From the NCBI RefSeq assembly GCF_002007115.1, contig NZ_MVAD01000002.1:434001-498000 (forward strand): a stretch of DNA of 64,000 nucleotides. The letters run 5' to 3'. The notes below the pieces were generated by a model that was not told the origin of the DNA, ran no database searches, and worked only from the letters and a program-made list of their open reading frames with translations. This document shows, one piece after another, positions 53,848 through 63,676 of the stretch (position 1 is the stretch's first letter; the number at the start of each line of letters is the position of its first letter). The position numbers and the translations under genes were made by a program. Source of the stretch: Massilia sp. KIM (lineage in GTDB: Bacteria > Pseudomonadota > Gammaproteobacteria > Burkholderiales > Burkholderiaceae_D).

Positions 53848-54361
53848 ACCCGATTACGACGCCGAAGCGCTCTACCGCGAGCTGCTGGGCCAGGTGCGCG
53901 CCGGCCTGGACGGCGTGCGCGACGCCGCCATCGTCGGCATCCACTCCGGCGGCGCCTGGCTGGCCGAACGCCTGGCGCGCGACCTCGACCTGGGCGCGCG
54001 CCTGGGCTCGATCGACGTCTCGTTCTACCGCGACGACTACGCCAAGAAGGGCCTGCACCCGGACGTCAAGCCGACCCACATCCGCTTCCCGGTCGACGGC
54101 GCCACCATCGTGCTGGTCGACGACGTGCTGCAGACCGGCCGCACGGTGCGCGCCGCGATCAACGTGCTGTTCGACTACGGCCGCCCGGCGGCCATCCGCC
54201 TGGCCGCCCTGGCCGACCGCGGCGGACGCGAACTGCCGGTGGCCGCGGACTTCGTGGGCACCCGCGCCACCCTGGGGCCGAACCAGTCGCTGTCGCTGCA
54301 GCGCGACGACGCCGGCCAACTCTCGCTCACCATCGAAGAAGACACTGCCGCACATGCATAA
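53834..54361 (+). CDS. pyrR: PyrR-like bifunctional pyr regulator / uracil phosphoribosyltransferase
   Basis: The start is the ATG at 53834; an in-frame TTG nine bases earlier is the alternative. 175 aa. A type I phosphoribosyltransferase fold is shown by the PRPP loop [19 protein letters not shown], with [16 protein letters not shown] and [23 protein letters not shown] as PyrR blocks. In Firmicutes PyrR controls pyr mRNA attenuation by binding RNA. The proteobacterial role is less clear and may be UPRTase only. I see no PyrR-type attenuator here. It overlaps both neighbours. Confidence 0.92.
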   Translation: MPTSKPDYDAEALYRELLGQVRAGLDGVRDAAIVGIHSGGAWLAERLARDLDLGARLGSIDVSFYRDDYAKKGLHPDVKPTHIRFPVDGATIVLVDDVLQTGRTVRAAINVLFDYGRPAAIRLAALADRGGRELPVAADFVGTRATLGPNQSLSLQRDDAGQLSLTIEEDTAAHA

Positions 54362-55319
54362 CCCGCAACTGAACACACACGGCGAGCTGCAGCACCTGCT
54401 CACCATCGAGGGACTGAAGAAGTCGCACATCGATCACATCCTCGACACCGCGTCGAGCTTCGTCAGCATCTCGGACCGCGAGGTGAAGAAGGTGCCGCTC
54501 ATGCGCGGCAAGAGCGTGTTCAACCTGTTCTTCGAAAACTCGACCCGCACCCGCACCACCTTCGAGATCGCCTCCAAGCGCCTGTCGGCCGACGTGATCA
54601 ACCTGAACATCCAGGCCTCCTCGACCGCCAAGGGCGAATCGCTGCTGGACACCATCGACAACCTGTCGGCCATGCACGCCGACATGTTCGTGGTGCGCCA
54701 CGCGCAGTCGGGCGCGCCCTACCTGATCGCCCAGCACCTGAACCGCACCAAACAGTCCCACGTGCACGTGGTGAACGCGGGCGACGGGCGCCACGCGCAC
54801 CCGACCCAGGGCCTGCTCGACATGTACACGATCCGCCACTACAAGAAGGATTTCACCAACCTGCGCGTGGCCATCGTGGGCGACATCCTGCACAGCCGCG
54901 TGGCGCGCTCGGACATCCACGCCCTGACCACCCTGGGCGTGCCGGAAGTGCGCGCCATCGGCCCGCATACCCTGCTGCCGGGCGGCCTGGAACAGATGGG
55001 CGTGCGCCTGTTCACCAACATCGACGAAGGCCTGAAGGACGTCGATGTCATCATCATGCTGCGCCTGCAGAACGAACGCATGAGCGGAGCGCTGCTGCCC
55101 TCGGCCCAGGAATACTTCAAGAGCTACGGCCTGACCCCGGAACGCCTGGCCCTGGCCAAGCCGGACGCGATCGTGATGCACCCCGGCCCGATGAACCGCG
55201 GCGTCGAGATCGACTCGGCGGTGGCGGACGGCAGCCAGGCGGTGATTCTTCCCCAGGTCACCTTCGGCATCGCGGTACGCATGGCAGTCATGAGCATTTT
55301 GGCAGGAGGCAGGACTTGA
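54354..55319 (+). CDS. pyrB: Aspartate carbamoyltransferase catalytic chain
   Basis: 321 aa. The carbamoyl-phosphate site is [27 protein letters not shown] is the mobile 80s loop, [17 protein letters not shown] carries the catalytic HPTQ and [13 protein letters not shown] the aspartate site. It makes carbamoyl-aspartate, the first committed pyrimidine step. The class B gene order, with an overlapping inactive dihydroorotase homologue and no pyrI, predicts a PyrB-PyrX dodecamer. Its stop overlaps the TTG start of the next gene. Confidence 0.97.
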   Translation: MHNPQLNTHGELQHLLTIEGLKKSHIDHILDTASSFVSISDREVKKVPLMRGKSVFNLFFENSTRTRTTFEIASKRLSADVINLNIQASSTAKGESLLDTIDNLSAMHADMFVVRHAQSGAPYLIAQHLNRTKQSHVHVVNAGDGRHAHPTQGLLDMYTIRHYKKDFTNLRVAIVGDILHSRVARSDIHALTTLGVPEVRAIGPHTLLPGGLEQMGVRLFTNIDEGLKDVDVIIMLRLQNERMSGALLPSAQEYFKSYGLTPERLALAKPDAIVMHPGPMNRGVEIDSAVADGSQAVILPQVTFGIAVRMAVMSILAGGRT

Positions 55320-56611
55320 ACTTCGCACGGATGAAACTTCATATCAAGAACGGGCGACTGATCGACCCGGCGCAGGGCATCGACGCAACCCAGGACCTTT
55401 TCATCGCCGACGGCAAGATCGCCGCGATCGGCAGCGCTCCGGCCGGCTTCGCGGCGGACCAGACCATCGACGCGGCCGGCCTGGTGGTCGCCCCCGGCCT
55501 GGTCGACCTCTCGGCGCGCCTGCGCGAGCCGGGTTATGAATACAAGGCCACGCTGGAATCGGAAATGCAGGCCGCCATGCAGGGCGGCGTGACCACCCTG
55601 GTGTGCCCGCCCGACACCGATCCGGTGCTGGACGAGCCGGGCCTGGTGGAGATGCTCAAGCACCGCGCGCGCATCCTGAACCAGGCCCACGTGCATCCGC
55701 TGGGCGCGCTCACCGTGGGCCTGAAGGGCCAGGCCCTGACCGAGATGGCCGAACTCACCGAAGCCGGCTGCATCGGCTTCGCCCAGGCCGAAGAGCCTAT
55801 CCTCGACACCACCGTGCTGCTGCGCGCCATGCAGTACGCCAAGACCTTCGGCTACACCGTCTGGCTGCGTCCGCAGGACCCGCACATCGGCCGCGGCGGC
55901 GTGGCCCACAGCGGCCCGCTGGCCTCGCGCCTGGGCCTGTCGGGCGTGCCGGTGATGTCCGAGACCATCGCCCTGCACACCATCTTCGAACTGATGCGCG
56001 CCACCGGCGCCCGCGTGCACCTGTGCCGGATGTCCTCGGCGGCCGGCCTGGAGCTGGTCAAGGCGGCCAAGAAGGAAGGCCTGCCGGTCACCTGCGACGT
56101 CGGCGTGCACCACCTGCACATGACCGACGCCGACATCGGCTTCTTCGACTCCAACGCTCGCCTGACTCCGCCGCTGCGCGCCCAGCGCGACCGCGACGCG
56201 ATCCGCGCCGCGCTGCTGGACGGCACCGTGGACGCGGTGTGCTCGGACCACACCCCGGTCGACGACGACGAGAAGCTGCTGCCCTTCGGCGAAGCCTCGC
56301 CCGGCGCCACCGGCCTGGAATTGCTGCTGGCCCTGATGCTCAAGTGGGCCGGCGAACAGCAGGGCCAGGACGCGCTGCCGCGCGCGCTCGCCAAGGTCAC
56401 GGTCGACGCCGCGCGCGTCGCCGGCCTGCCGGCGGGTTCGCTGGCGGTGGGCGCCGCGGCCGACGTGGTGCTGTTCGATCCCGCGCTGCGCTGGACCGTC
56501 AACGGCGCGGCCCTGGCCAGCCAGGGCAAGCACACGCCTTTCCTCGGCTACGAGCTGGCGGGGCAGGTGCGCGCCACCATCGTGCGTGGCCAGGTCGCGT
56601 TCCAGCGCTGA
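55316..56611 (+). CDS. pyrX: Non-catalytic dihydroorotase homologue (PyrC'/PyrX type)
   Basis: 431 aa. The TTG start at 55316 is 6 nt after an AGGAGG site and overlaps the pyrB stop; an ATG at 55331 is the alternative. The fold is that of class I dihydroorotase ([59 protein letters not shown]). The metal-binding HxH motif, normally DLHVHLREPG, is [10 protein letters not shown] here (S66, R68). The later AHVST-type His is replaced in VHLCRMSSA. In Pseudomonas such PyrC' proteins lack activity and support assembly of aspartate transcarbamoylase. A working dihydroorotase should be encoded elsewhere. Confidence 0.87.
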   Translation: MNFARMKLHIKNGRLIDPAQGIDATQDLFIADGKIAAIGSAPAGFAADQTIDAAGLVVAPGLVDLSARLREPGYEYKATLESEMQAAMQGGVTTLVCPPDTDPVLDEPGLVEMLKHRARILNQAHVHPLGALTVGLKGQALTEMAELTEAGCIGFAQAEEPILDTTVLLRAMQYAKTFGYTVWLRPQDPHIGRGGVAHSGPLASRLGLSGVPVMSETIALHTIFELMRATGARVHLCRMSSAAGLELVKAAKKEGLPVTCDVGVHHLHMTDADIGFFDSNARLTPPLRAQRDRDAIRAALLDGTVDAVCSDHTPVDDDEKLLPFGEASPGATGLELLLALMLKWAGEQQGQDALPRALAKVTVDAARVAGLPAGSLAVGAAADVVLFDPALRWTVNGAALASQGKHTPFLGYELAGQVRATIVRGQVAFQR

Positions 56612-56625
56612 CCGGCGCCGGCCTG

Positions 56626-56653
56626 CGCGCGCCGCCGCATTGCGCGGCGCGCG
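56626..56653 (+). other. GC-rich hairpin between pyrX and the acyltransferase gene
   Basis: The 10-bp stem CGCGCGCCGC / GCGGCGCGCG with an 8-nt loop lies 14 bp after the pyrX stop. No T-run follows, so it may attenuate or stabilise the mRNA rather than end it. Confidence 0.5.
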
Positions 56654-56677
56654 CGGCCATCATTCCTTGATTCCGAC

Positions 56678-57412
56678 TTGAAGATCCGCCTCGCCTGGCG
56701 CCTCGCGCGCGTCGCCGTCCACCTGATCGAAGGCCTGGTCAGGGCCGGGCTGGTATTCCCCATCGTTCCGCTGCGCGAGCGCGAGCGCATGACCCGTTCC
56801 TGGTCGCGCCGCCTGCTGCGCCTGTGCCGCATCGAGGTCGAGCAGGCGCCAGGGGCGCCGGTGCTCGAGCACGCGCTGATCGTGGCCAACCACGTGTCCT
56901 GGCTCGACATCTTCGTCATCAACGCCCTGCATCCGTGCCGCTTCGTGGCCAAGGCCGAGATCCGCGGCTGGCAGGTGCTAGGCTGGCTGGCTGCGGCGGC
57001 CGGCACGGTGTTCATCGCGCGCGGCAACCGGCGCGAACTGCGCCATGTGTTCAAGGGGCTGGTCGAGGTGCTGCAGCAGGGGCAGCGAGTGGCCCTGTTC
57101 CCGGAAGGGACGACCGGAAGGCAGGGGGAGGTGCTGCCCTTCCACGCCAACCTGTTCGAGGCGGCGATCGATGCCGGGGTGCCGGTGCAGCCCTACGCGC
57201 TGGCGTATGTGGACGAGCGTGGGGCCTATCATCCCTCGGTCGACTACGTGGGGGACACGAGCTTTGTGGACAGCCTGTTCACTGTGCTCCAGGGGCCACC
57301 GATCCGCGCCCGCCTGAGCTGCCTGCCGGCGCTCGGCAGCGAAGGGGCGCACCGGAGGGAGTTGGCGCAGCAGGCGCAGGACGCGGTGGCTGGTCAGTTG
57401 CAGGCGCGCTGA
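56678..57412 (+). CDS. Lysophospholipid (1-acyl-glycerol-3-phosphate) acyltransferase family protein
   Basis: 244 aa. The start TTG at 56678 is tentative, as no good ribosome-binding site precedes it. An N-terminal hydrophobic segment (LIEGLVRAGLVFPIVPL) anchors it in the membrane. The PlsC catalytic HX4D motif is NHVSWLDIF, followed by FVAKAEIRGWQVLG, the Gly/Arg block IARGNR and the substrate motif LFPEGTTGRQG. It acylates lysophosphatidate or a related lipid. It ends the pyr operon, as in other Burkholderiales. Confidence 0.92.
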   Translation: MKIRLAWRLARVAVHLIEGLVRAGLVFPIVPLRERERMTRSWSRRLLRLCRIEVEQAPGAPVLEHALIVANHVSWLDIFVINALHPCRFVAKAEIRGWQVLGWLAAAAGTVFIARGNRRELRHVFKGLVEVLQQGQRVALFPEGTTGRQGEVLPFHANLFEAAIDAGVPVQPYALAYVDERGAYHPSVDYVGDTSFVDSLFTVLQGPPIRARLSCLPALGSEGAHRRELAQQAQDAVAGQLQAR

Positions 57413-57431
57413 GCGGCGGGGTCGGCCTAAA

Positions 57432-57452
57432 GCGGTTGTGCGTCACAACCGC
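57432..57452 (+). terminator. Stem-loop after the acyltransferase gene
   Basis: A perfect 9-bp stem GCGGTTGTG / CACAACCGC with a 3-nt loop lies 20 bp past the stop. A T-rich stretch (AATTTTCATT) comes later but is not adjacent. Confidence 0.5.
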
Positions 57453-57486
57453 AGTCGATAGCTCAAATTTTCATTGTTAGCGTCAA

Positions 57487-57578
57487 AGCCGTCATTCCCG
57501 CGCAGGCGGGAATCCAAGTTCTGCGTGCGCCGACGAGACGCTGGCAAACTTGGATTCCCGCCTGCGCGGGAATGACGT
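57487..57578. repeat. REP-like inverted pair, B then A, 26-bp spacer; dRS3-like cores
   Basis: Orientation B at 57487-57520 has core ATTCCC-N8-GGGAAT, and orientation A at 57547-57578 has the same core in reverse. The 26-bp spacer resembles that of the pair at 63784-63873. It lies between the convergent acyltransferase and apaH genes. Confidence 0.92.
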
Positions 57579-57633
57579 GTTTTGGCTAACAGGCGTGGCA
57601 AACGCTATCGCATGCTTGGGAGGCCGGGCGGCT

Positions 57634-58479
57634 TCACTTCTTCCCGCCATGCTCCTGATACTCGGGGCAATCCACCTGCAACAGCGACCGGTCATCCAAA
57701 CACACCGCCGTCAGCTTCCCGCCCCACACGCAGCCGCTGTCCAGCCCCACCAGATTCGGCCTGAGCACCAGCCCCAGCGCCGACCAGTGCCCGAACACCA
57801 CGGTCACATCGGCCGTGCGCCGCTGCGGCAGGACGAACCAGGGCAGCAGCCCCGAGCCTTCCGGCCCCGTCCCGCTTTCCTTGTGCTCGAAATCCATGCT
57901 CCCATCCGGCGCGCACAGCCGCATGCGCGTAAGCGCGTTGACGATGCAGCGCAGGCGCGCCATGCCGGTCAAGCCGTCGTCCCAGCGCGCCGGCTGGTTG
58001 CCGTACATCTCGCGCAGGAAATCGATCCAGCCCTCGCCGCGCAGCGCCGCCTCGACCTCGCCGGCCAGGGCCATGGTCTGGGCCGCGTCCCACTGCGGCG
58101 GCACGCCGGCGTGCACCAAAAGGTGGGCGTCGACGAACATCGCCAGCGGGCGCCGGCGCAGCCAGGCGATCAGCTCGTCGCGGTCGGGCGCGGCCAGGAT
58201 CTCGTCCAGGGTGTCGGAGCGGCTGACGCGCTGCGCCCCCACCGCCACCGCGATCAGGTGCAGGTCGTGGTTGCCGAGCAGGGCCTCGACCCGGCCATTG
58301 CTGGATTCGGACAGCGCCTTCATGCGCCGCAGCGCGGTCAGGGAATCGGGGCCGCGGTTGATCAGGTCGCCCACGAAGAGAATGCGCGCCTCGCCGCCCG
58401 CATCCTCGTGGATGCGGTCGAGCAGCAGCTGGGCTTCGTGGGCGCAGCCCTGGAGGTCGCCGATGGCATAGGTTTTCAT
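57634..58479 (-). CDS. apaH: Diadenosine tetraphosphatase (symmetrical)
   Basis: The start is the ATG at 58479 ([12 protein letters not shown]), giving 281 aa. It is a calcineurin-like phosphoesterase with metal motifs [18 protein letters not shown] and LLGNHDLHL, and His residues in LVHAGVPP and VFGHWSALG. It hydrolyses Ap4A to two ADP molecules. It is divergent from rfbB and stands alone on its strand. Confidence 0.96.
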   Translation of the reverse strand: MKTYAIGDLQGCAHEAQLLLDRIHEDAGGEARILFVGDLINRGPDSLTALRRMKALSESSNGRVEALLGNHDLHLIAVAVGAQRVSRSDTLDEILAAPDRDELIAWLRRRPLAMFVDAHLLVHAGVPPQWDAAQTMALAGEVEAALRGEGWIDFLREMYGNQPARWDDGLTGMARLRCIVNALTRMRLCAPDGSMDFEHKESGTGPEGSGLLPWFVLPQRRTADVTVVFGHWSALGLVLRPNLVGLDSGCVWGGKLTAVCLDDRSLLQVDCPEYQEHGGKK

Positions 58480-58543
58480 GTTCTTGTCCGGCACAGGACT
58501 GCCAGGCCCTGCCGCCTTGTCGATGGTTGGAATCGAGATCACG

Positions 58544-58549
58544 TAGAAT
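58544..58549 (+). promoter_or_regulatory. Putative -10 of the rfb operon
   Basis: CGTAGAATGG lies 34 bp before the rfbB ATG, identical in its GTAGAAT core to the mpl promoter. No clear -35 is visible. Confidence 0.4.
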
Positions 58550-58582
58550 GGCTGGTGAACTCATAGCTTTGGCGGATACTAA

Positions 58583-59650
58583 ATGATTTTGGTCACTGGC
58601 GGTGCCGGTTTTATCGGGGCAAATTTCATTTTGGACTGGCTGGCCCAGTCGGATGAGCCCGTCGTCAATCTCGACAAGCTCACCTATGCGGGCAACCTGG
58701 AGAACCTCGCAAGCCTGCAGGACGACCCCCGCCACGTCTTCGTGCGCGGCGACATCGGCGACGGCGAACTGGTGGCGCAACTGCTGCGCCAGTACCGGCC
58801 GCGCGCGATCCTGCACTTCGCGGCCGAGAGCCACGTCGACCGCTCGATTCTCGCGCCGGGCGAATTCGTGCAGACCAATGTCCAGGGCACCTTGTCGCTG
58901 CTGGAAGCAGCGCGCGCCCACGTGGCCGGCCTGAGCGGCGAGGAACGCGCCGCGTTCCGCTTCCTGCACGTGTCCACCGACGAAGTCTACGGCAGCCTGG
59001 GGCCGCAGGATCCGGCTTTCTCCGAAACCACGCCCTATGCGCCGAACAGCCCCTACGCCGCCTCGAAGGCCGCCTCGGACCACCTGGTGCGCGCCTACCA
59101 CCATACCTATGGCCTGGCGACCCTGACCACGAACTGCTCGAACAACTACGGCCCCTACCAGTTCCCCGAGAAGCTGATTCCCCTGATGATCGCCAACGCG
59201 CTCGCCGGCAAGCCGCTGCCGGTGTATGGCGACGGCCAGCAGGTGCGCGACTGGCTGTATGTGGGCGACCACTGCGCGGCCATCCGCCGCGTGCTCGAGG
59301 CGGGCAAACCCGGCGAGGTGTACAACGTGGGCGGCTCGAGCGAAATGACCAACCTCAAGGTGGTGGGCACGCTCTGCGATATCCTCGACCGGCTCGTACC
59401 GGCGGCCCACAGCCGGCACGAGCAGATCGCCTTCGTGGCCGATCGTCCCGGCCACGACCGGCGCTATGCGATCGACGCCGGCAAGATCCGCCGCGAGCTC
59501 GGCTGGGAGCCCGCGCACAGCTTCGCCGCCGGCCTCGAGGACACCGTGCGCTGGTACCTGGCGCATGGCGACTGGGTCAGCCATGTCCAGACCGGCGCCT
59601 ACCTGGAGTGGGTCGAACGCAATTACGGCAAGCGAGGGGAGGTAGCATGA
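58583..59650 (+). CDS. rfbB: dTDP-glucose 4,6-dehydratase
   Basis: 355 aa, an extended SDR. It has the NAD loop [26 protein letters not shown], catalytic STDEVYG and the Tyr-x3-Lys pair in [14 protein letters not shown], plus [18 protein letters not shown]. It converts dTDP-glucose to dTDP-4-keto-6-deoxyglucose, the second step to dTDP-L-rhamnose. Its stop overlaps the rfbA ATG (ATGA), and all four rfb genes are translationally coupled. Confidence 0.97.
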   Translation: MILVTGGAGFIGANFILDWLAQSDEPVVNLDKLTYAGNLENLASLQDDPRHVFVRGDIGDGELVAQLLRQYRPRAILHFAAESHVDRSILAPGEFVQTNVQGTLSLLEAARAHVAGLSGEERAAFRFLHVSTDEVYGSLGPQDPAFSETTPYAPNSPYAASKAASDHLVRAYHHTYGLATLTTNCSNNYGPYQFPEKLIPLMIANALAGKPLPVYGDGQQVRDWLYVGDHCAAIRRVLEAGKPGEVYNVGGSSEMTNLKVVGTLCDILDRLVPAAHSRHEQIAFVADRPGHDRRYAIDAGKIRRELGWEPAHSFAAGLEDTVRWYLAHGDWVSHVQTGAYLEWVERNYGKRGEVA

Positions 59651-60552
59651 GCACAGGCACAGCGCGCACCAGGCGCCGCGGCATCATCCTGGCCGGCGGC
59701 TCGGGCACCCGGCTGTATCCGATGACGGTGGCCGTGTCCAAGCAACTGCTGCCGGTCTATGACAAGCCGATGATCTATTACCCGATCACCACGCTGATGC
59801 TGGCAGGGATACGCGACATCCTGGTCATCTCCACGCCCCAGGACTTGCCGCGCTTCCAGCAACTGCTGGGCGACGGCAGCCAGTGGGGCCTGAACTTCCA
59901 GTACGCGGTCCAGCCCTCGCCGGACGGCCTGGCCCAGGCCTACCTGATCGGCCGCCAGTTCGTGAACGGCGAGCCCTCGGCCCTGATCCTCGGCGACAAC
60001 CTGTATTACGGTAACGGTCTCGAACAAAGCCTGGCGGCGGCCGCCGCCCGCGAGGAGGGCGCCACCGTGTTCGCTTACCACGTGCTCGATCCGCAGCGCT
60101 ATGGCGTGGTGGAATTCGACGCCAAGTTCCGCGCCCTCTCAATCGAGGAAAAGCCGGCCCAGCCCAAGTCCAATTACGCCGTCACCGGCCTGTATTTCTA
60201 CGACGGCCAGGCCAGCGACATCGCGGCCTCCATCCGTCCTTCGGGCCGGGGCGAGCTGGAGATCACCGACGTCAACCGCACCTATCTCGAGGCCGGCACC
60301 CTGCAGGTCGAGCTGATGGGGCGCGGCTTCGCCTGGCTCGATACCGGCACCTGCGATTCCCTGCTGGACGCCTCGCAGTTCATTTCGACCATCGAGCACC
60401 GCCAGGGCCTCAAGATCGGCGTGCCGGAAGAGGTCGCCTATCGGCGCGGCTACATCGACGCCGGCGACCTGGAGCGCCTGGCCGAGCCGCTCAAGAAGAG
60501 CGGATACGGCCAGTACCTGATGCGCGTGCTGGGCGACCGGGTGCCCAGATGA
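59647..60552 (+). CDS. rfbA: Glucose-1-phosphate thymidylyltransferase
   Basis: The start is the ATG at 59647, giving 301 aa. Nucleotide-binding [40 protein letters not shown] with the metal-binding Asp, and [19 protein letters not shown] are classic RmlA blocks. It makes dTDP-glucose from glucose-1-phosphate and dTTP and is usually feedback-inhibited by dTDP-rhamnose. It overlaps rfbB and rfbC by four bases each. Confidence 0.97.
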   Translation: MSTGTARTRRRGIILAGGSGTRLYPMTVAVSKQLLPVYDKPMIYYPITTLMLAGIRDILVISTPQDLPRFQQLLGDGSQWGLNFQYAVQPSPDGLAQAYLIGRQFVNGEPSALILGDNLYYGNGLEQSLAAAAAREEGATVFAYHVLDPQRYGVVEFDAKFRALSIEEKPAQPKSNYAVTGLYFYDGQASDIAASIRPSGRGELEITDVNRTYLEAGTLQVELMGRGFAWLDTGTCDSLLDASQFISTIEHRQGLKIGVPEEVAYRRGYIDAGDLERLAEPLKKSGYGQYLMRVLGDRVPR

Positions 60553-61094
60553 ACTGCACGCCGACCGCGCTCGAGGGCGTGCTGCTGCTCGAACCGCAGG
60601 TGTTCGACGACGAGCGCGGCTTCTTCTTCGAGAGCTACAACGCGCGGCGCTTTCGCGAGGCGGCCGGCTTCGAGCCGGTGTTCGTGCAGGACAACCACTC
60701 GAAGTCGCGGCGCGGCGTGGTGCGCGGCCTGCATTACCAGGTCAGCGTCCCCCAGGGCAAGCTGGTGCGGGTGATCGCTGGCGCCGTCTACGACGTGGTG
60801 GTCGATCTGCGCGCCGCCTCGCCCAGCTTCGGGCGCTGGATCGGCACCGAGCTCTCGGCCGCCAACCGGCGCCAGCTCTGGGTGCCGCCCGGCTGCGCCC
60901 ACGGCTTCCTCACCCTCAGCGAGGAGGCCGAGTGCCTGTACAAGACCACCGAGTTCTGGTCGCCCGCGCACGAGCGCACCCTGCTGTGGAACGACCCCGC
61001 CCTCGCCATCGCCTGGCCGCTGCAGGGCGAGCCCATCCTGTCGGCCAAGGACCGCGAAGGCGTGCCGCTGGCCCGGGCCGAGGTGTTCCGGTGA
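60549..61094 (+). CDS. rfbC: dTDP-4-dehydrorhamnose 3,5-epimerase
   Basis: 181 aa, a cupin-fold epimerase. It has [14 protein letters not shown] near the N-terminus, [20 protein letters not shown] with the catalytic His, and [28 protein letters not shown]. It acts on dTDP-4-keto-6-deoxyglucose in rhamnose synthesis. It starts within the rfbA stop (ATGA), and its stop overlaps the GTG start of rfbD. Confidence 0.97.
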   Translation: MNCTPTALEGVLLLEPQVFDDERGFFFESYNARRFREAAGFEPVFVQDNHSKSRRGVVRGLHYQVSVPQGKLVRVIAGAVYDVVVDLRAASPSFGRWIGTELSAANRRQLWVPPGCAHGFLTLSEEAECLYKTTEFWSPAHERTLLWNDPALAIAWPLQGEPILSAKDREGVPLARAEVFR

Positions 61095-61948
61095 AGATCC
61101 TGCTCACCGGGGCGGACGGCCAGGTCGGCTACGAGCTGCTGCGCTGCCTGCAGGGCTTGGGCGAGATCGTCGCCTGCAACCGCGCGCGCCTCGACCTCGC
61201 CGACCTCGATGCCGTGCGTGACGCCGTGCGTGCCCTGCGCCCCGACCTGATCGTCAACGCCGCCGCCTACACGGCGGTGGACCGCGCCGAGAGCGAGCCC
61301 GAGCTGGCGCTGCGCGTCAACGCCCAGGCGCCGGGCGTGATGGCCCTGCAGGCGCGCGAGGTGGGGGCGGCCCTGGTCCATTTTTCGACCGATTACGTGT
61401 TCAGCGGCGACAAGGAAGGCCCCTACACCGAAGGCGACCGCGCCAGCCCGATCAATGTGTATGGCGAAACCAAGCTGCTGGGCGAGCAGGCCATCATCGC
61501 CTCCGGTGCACCCTACCTGATCCTGCGCACCAGCTGGGTCTACGGCATGCGCGGGAATAACTTCCTGCGCACGATGCTGCGCCTGGCGGCCGAGCGCGAG
61601 GAAGTGCGCGTGGTCGACGACCAGGTCGGCGCGCCGACCTGGAGCCGCACCGTGGCCCAGACCACGGCCCACATCCTGGTCCAGGCCCAGGCCGGCGGCC
61701 CCAGGTGGTGGCGCGAGCAGCGCGGCACCTACCACTTGGCCGCCCAGGGCGAAACCAGCTGGGCCGGATTCGCCCAAGCGATCATGGAAGAAAGCGGCAG
61801 CGCCTGCCGCGTGGCGCCGATTCCCTCCAGCGCCTATCCGGCCGCCGCGCGGCGGCCCCGCAATTCGCGTCTGGATTGCAGCAAGCTGACCCAGCGTTTT
61901 TGCCGTCTGCCGGATTGGCGCGAGTCGCTCGCGCTGTGCATGCACTAG
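61091..61948 (+). CDS. rfbD: dTDP-4-dehydrorhamnose reductase
   Basis: 285 aa from a GTG overlapping the rfbC stop (GTGA). It has the Rossmann loop LLTGADGQVGYELLR, NAAAYTAVDRAESEPELAL, HFSTDYVFSGDKEGPYTEGD and the catalytic Tyr/Lys in NVYGETKLLGEQ, then WVYGMRGNNFLRTM. It makes dTDP-L-rhamnose with NADPH, completing the pathway encoded by rfbBACD. A 186-bp gap to the next gene suggests the coupled unit ends here. Confidence 0.96.
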   Translation: MKILLTGADGQVGYELLRCLQGLGEIVACNRARLDLADLDAVRDAVRALRPDLIVNAAAYTAVDRAESEPELALRVNAQAPGVMALQAREVGAALVHFSTDYVFSGDKEGPYTEGDRASPINVYGETKLLGEQAIIASGAPYLILRTSWVYGMRGNNFLRTMLRLAAEREEVRVVDDQVGAPTWSRTVAQTTAHILVQAQAGGPRWWREQRGTYHLAAQGETSWAGFAQAIMEESGSACRVAPIPSSAYPAAARRPRNSRLDCSKLTQRFCRLPDWRESLALCMH

Positions 61949-62134
61949 CGTGCCAGGGCCGGCGCCCGATTGACTCAGTTCCAAGCGCGGCGGCGCGATT
62001 CTCGGCGCATGCGGATTTGCTCTGCCGTTCCGGTACAATGGGTTCCGAATTTCCTCCTTGATAAGAGTGCCGTGCTGTTCCAAGCCCGTCGACGGAAAGC
62101 GGGTAAAGCATGAGCGCCGAAAGAAAATAATAAT

Positions 62135-63229
62135 ATGTTCTCATTCTTCGTCAGCTTCCTGTCCGGAGCAGTGCTGACTCTGCTGGTGATTAAGTTCGCC
62201 AAACGATTCGGGATGGCCCTCGACAGCGATATCGACGGCGTCCAGAAAGTCCACACCCACGCGGTGGCCCGCATCGGCGGCGTGCCGATCTTTTTGGCGG
62301 TCCTGACGGCGGCCGGCATTACCGTGTTCAGGGAGCCGGAAATGGCGCCGTGGATGATGGGATTGATCGCCTGCGGCGCGATTGCGCTGTCGGGCGGTAT
62401 TGCCGAGGATCTCACCGGCAGGGTGGCGCCATCGCGCCGCCTGCTGCTGACGATGTTCGCCGCGCTGCTGGCTTATCTGCTGCTCGATGCGCGCCTGGAC
62501 CGTATCGATTTTCCCTGGGGCGTGATGCCGCTGGAATCGGTATGGATCGTGCTGCCGCTGACGGTGCTGGCGGTATCGGGTATCGCCAATGCCGTGAATA
62601 TCATCGACGGCTTCAACGGACTGGCCAGTGTGGTCAGCATTTTCATGCTGATCTCGCTCGCTTATGTCGCGTTTCAGGTCGGCGACATGTATGTGCTGGT
62701 GATGGCGTTGACGGTGGCCGGCGCCACGGCCGGCTTCCTGATCTGGAATTATCCGGTGGGCCTGATATTCCTGGGCGACGGCGGCGCCTACTTCATCGGC
62801 TTTCTGCTGGCCGAGCTGACCCTGCTGCTGGTGATGCGCAATCCCGAAGTGTCGACCTGGTATGCGGCATTGCTGCTGATTTATCCTGCTTTCGAAACCA
62901 TATTTTCCGCCTATCGCAGAATGTTTGTGCGAGGTAAGTCGCCGGCGATGCCCGATGGAATACATTTACATAGCCTGATATTCCGCCGTATTGTGCAATG
63001 GACGGTAGGATCGCGCGAAGCACGGGCTTTGATGAAACGCAATGCGCGCACTTCTCCATATTTATGGCTGTTTTCTCTGATGGCGGTGATACCGGCAACC
63101 GTGTTATGGGAAAATACTGGCTGGTTGATGTTCTTCAGTTTGTTGTTTATTATCAGTTACGTCTGGTTGTATGTACGTATTGTTCGATTTAAGTCCCCGC
63201 GCTGGCTTTTTTTACGCAAGAAGGACTAG
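62135..63229 (+). CDS. WecA/MraY-family undecaprenyl-phosphate glycosyl-1-phosphate transferase
   Basis: 364 aa, a polytopic membrane protein with about ten or eleven hydrophobic helices. Signature loops are DGVQKVHTHAVARIGGVPIF (substrate pocket, usually DxP/H), ANAVNIIDGFNGLASVVS (catalytic Asp region) and LGDGGAYFIGFLLAEL. It transfers a sugar-1-phosphate to undecaprenyl phosphate and so begins a lipid-linked O-antigen or exopolysaccharide unit. It lies downstream of the rhamnose genes. Its 3' end is clearly richer in A+T than the surrounding genes. Confidence 0.92.
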   Translation: MFSFFVSFLSGAVLTLLVIKFAKRFGMALDSDIDGVQKVHTHAVARIGGVPIFLAVLTAAGITVFREPEMAPWMMGLIACGAIALSGGIAEDLTGRVAPSRRLLLTMFAALLAYLLLDARLDRIDFPWGVMPLESVWIVLPLTVLAVSGIANAVNIIDGFNGLASVVSIFMLISLAYVAFQVGDMYVLVMALTVAGATAGFLIWNYPVGLIFLGDGGAYFIGFLLAELTLLLVMRNPEVSTWYAALLLIYPAFETIFSAYRRMFVRGKSPAMPDGIHLHSLIFRRIVQWTVGSREARALMKRNARTSPYLWLFSLMAVIPATVLWENTGWLMFFSLLFIISYVWLYVRIVRFKSPRWLFLRKKD

Positions 63230-63313
63230 CTCTCAGATATTGATGTTAGTATATTGCGAGAATTGGTGAGAATCACTGCGTGTATTTCAATCTTGACGAA
63301 TGAGGAAAGAATG

Positions 63314-63628
63314 ATGGATCTGTCGAATATGTCCGTGGGCGATTTGCGCAACCTGCAGGAGCAAATCAAGCAGGAGATGAAGAAGCGTGAAGTGCAGGAA
63401 GTTCAAAAGGCGCGCGAGCAGATCCTGGCCATCGCGCAAAGCGTCGGCGTTCCGCTGAAAGACCTGATCGCAAGTGCCGGCCGCGGCGGCAACAAGGGCG
63501 CGACCGTGGCGGTACGTTACCGCAATCCGGATGATGCGTCCCAGCAGTGGACCGGCCGCGGCCGTCAGCCGAAGTGGGTCAAGGAATGGGTCGAAGGCGG
63601 TAAATCGCTGGACAAGCTGCGCGTTTGA
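63314..63628 (+). CDS. H-NS-family nucleoid protein (short, MvaT/Bv3F-like)
   Basis: 104 aa from the ATG at 63314; the adjacent ATG at 63311 is the alternative, and both follow a TGAGGA site. An N-terminal coiled coil for dimerisation (MDLSNMSVGDLRNLQEQIKQEMKKREVQEVQ) is followed by the C-terminal AT-hook-like domain RYRNPDDASQQWTGRGRQPKWV, the H-NS signature. It silences AT-rich DNA. It sits next to an AT-rich sugar-transferase gene, which may be one of its targets. It is followed by the repeat array. Confidence 0.95.
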   Translation: MDLSNMSVGDLRNLQEQIKQEMKKREVQEVQKAREQILAIAQSVGVPLKDLIASAGRGGNKGATVAVRYRNPDDASQQWTGRGRQPKWVKEWVEGGKSLDKLRV

Positions 63629-63676
63629 GCTTCATTGCCCGGTCGGCATTTAAAAGCTTGGCCCAGTAGCATCCAA

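Noticed and set aside
53825..54361. PyrR-type RNA attenuator controlling the pyr genes
   Set aside because: The pyr genes overlap one another with no leader between them, and no anti-terminator/terminator pair is visible upstream of yqgE or pyrR.
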